Assembly (NCBI GenBank): GCA_025455245.1
Contig: JALOMX010000116.1
Span: forward strand, 1-6,502
Source of the DNA: Chitinophagaceae bacterium
GTDB lineage: Bacteria; Bacteroidota; Bacteroidia; Chitinophagales; Chitinophagaceae
DNA: 6,502 nucleotides
Direction: 5' to 3'
The position numbers were made by a program, and so were the translations under genes. The notes under the pieces are model-generated. The model had not been told where the DNA came from. It made no database searches and was given only the letters and a program-made list of their open reading frames with translations. Within the stretch, counting starts at the first letter, position 1. Every line of letters begins with the position of its first letter. Positions 6,256-6,502 of this stretch are shown here, piece after piece.

Positions 6256-6317
6256 AGAGCCGCATTAATGTTGAACCATTATTAATTTTCAGAGGTTAAG
6301 GTTAAAAATTTTATCCA

Positions 6318-6502
6318 ATGAAAATCATGTCAAAATCTATTTCCGCTTTGCTGCTTGCAGCGTTCAGCCTTGTTGTTTTTACCGGGTGTGAAAAAGACAA
6401 TTCTGATGCCGAAACATCAACCATTGTTGATGTATTAAACACGAACGGGTACACAACCCTTACCAATCTTGCAGTAACTGCAAATCTTGGAGGCACTTTA
6501 AC
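6318..6502 (+). CDS. FAS1-type lipoprotein, N-terminal part (runs off the window)
   Basis: Translation from the ATG at 6318 gives 61 codons with no stop before the window edge. Residues 1-24 form a lipoprotein signal: Lys2, Lys6, hydrophobic 8-22, then FTGC with Cys24 as lipidation site and EKDN after it. The mature part opens with STIVDVLNTNGYTTLTNLAVTANLGGTL, which matches the first helices of a FAS1 domain (T-I-V-x-x-[LV], then F/Y-x-x-L, then L). The diagnostic H1 and H2 boxes are outside the window, so FAS1 is likely but not proven. A second ATG at codon 4 (6327) is also a possible start. It is divergent from glgB and would be the second FAS1 protein flanking the sigma/anti-sigma operon. 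Confidence 0.7.
   Translation, partial: MKIMSKSISALLLAAFSLVVFTGCEKDNSDAETSTIVDVLNTNGYTTLTNLAVTANLGGTL

Larger units (their letters stand above)
5938..6317. other. 380-bp AT-rich divergent spacer between glgB and the second FAS1 gene
   Basis: No coding frame of credible composition and no RNA gene is visible. It should hold the promoters of both divergent genes. The glgB side has the candidate at 5962-5992. On the FAS1 side TAAATATG (6244-6251) and TAATTTTC (about 6281-6290) resemble a -7 element but lack a TTG at the right distance. A small palindrome GTGCAC is at 6063-6068. An imperfect hairpin is at 6226-6255. The length is larger than needed for two simple promoters. Confidence 0.5.

Noticed and set aside
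6311..6496. Minus-strand open frame of 61 residues at the right edge
   Set aside because: It is antisense to the FAS1-type lipoprotein, whose signal peptide and lipobox support the plus strand.

Overview
The window looks like Bacteroidota chromosome, possibly Chitinophagales or Sphingobacteriales-like; the order is a guess. The supporting signs are: about 40-45% GC by eye, AT-rich spacers, almost no Shine-Dalgarno sequences before start codons, and several lipoproteins whose lipid-accepting Cys is followed by Lys/Asp/Glu/Asn (CKKD, CDKDND, CEKDN). Seven genes lie on the minus strand and one on the plus strand, with partial genes at both edges. There are no RNA genes, mobile elements or CRISPR arrays that I can see.

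Right half, minus strand: a glycogen branching enzyme (glgB, about 3817-5937), an ECF sigma factor (3275-3817) and a membrane-bound RskA-type anti-sigma factor (2474-3274) form a very tight operon. glgB and the sigma gene share one base (TAATG). The sigma stop codon directly abuts a GTG start of the anti-sigma gene. After 157 bp comes a secreted single-domain fasciclin (FAS1) protein (1756-2316), closed by a good terminator hairpin. Divergent from glgB, across a 380-bp AT-rich spacer, a second FAS1-type lipoprotein starts on the plus strand at 6318 and leaves the window.

Left half, minus strand: a single-pass membrane protein with a possible ferredoxin-like/HMA-like periplasmic domain (1103-1549) is followed 30 bp later by a lipoprotein related to group 1 truncated hemoglobins (521-1072). 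A strong hairpin terminator follows. Last comes the start of a lipoprotein resembling cupredoxins (1-355).

The most interesting point is the linkage of a SigK/RskA-like pair with FAS1 proteins on both sides. In Mycobacterium tuberculosis, SigK/RskA controls the FAS1 proteins MPT70 and MPT83, so a similar regulatory theme may exist here in a different phylum, with a glycogen enzyme wired into the same transcript. The nearby cell-envelope globin, cupredoxin-like and FAS1 proteins suggest an envelope redox or surface module, but that is inference from neighbourhood only.
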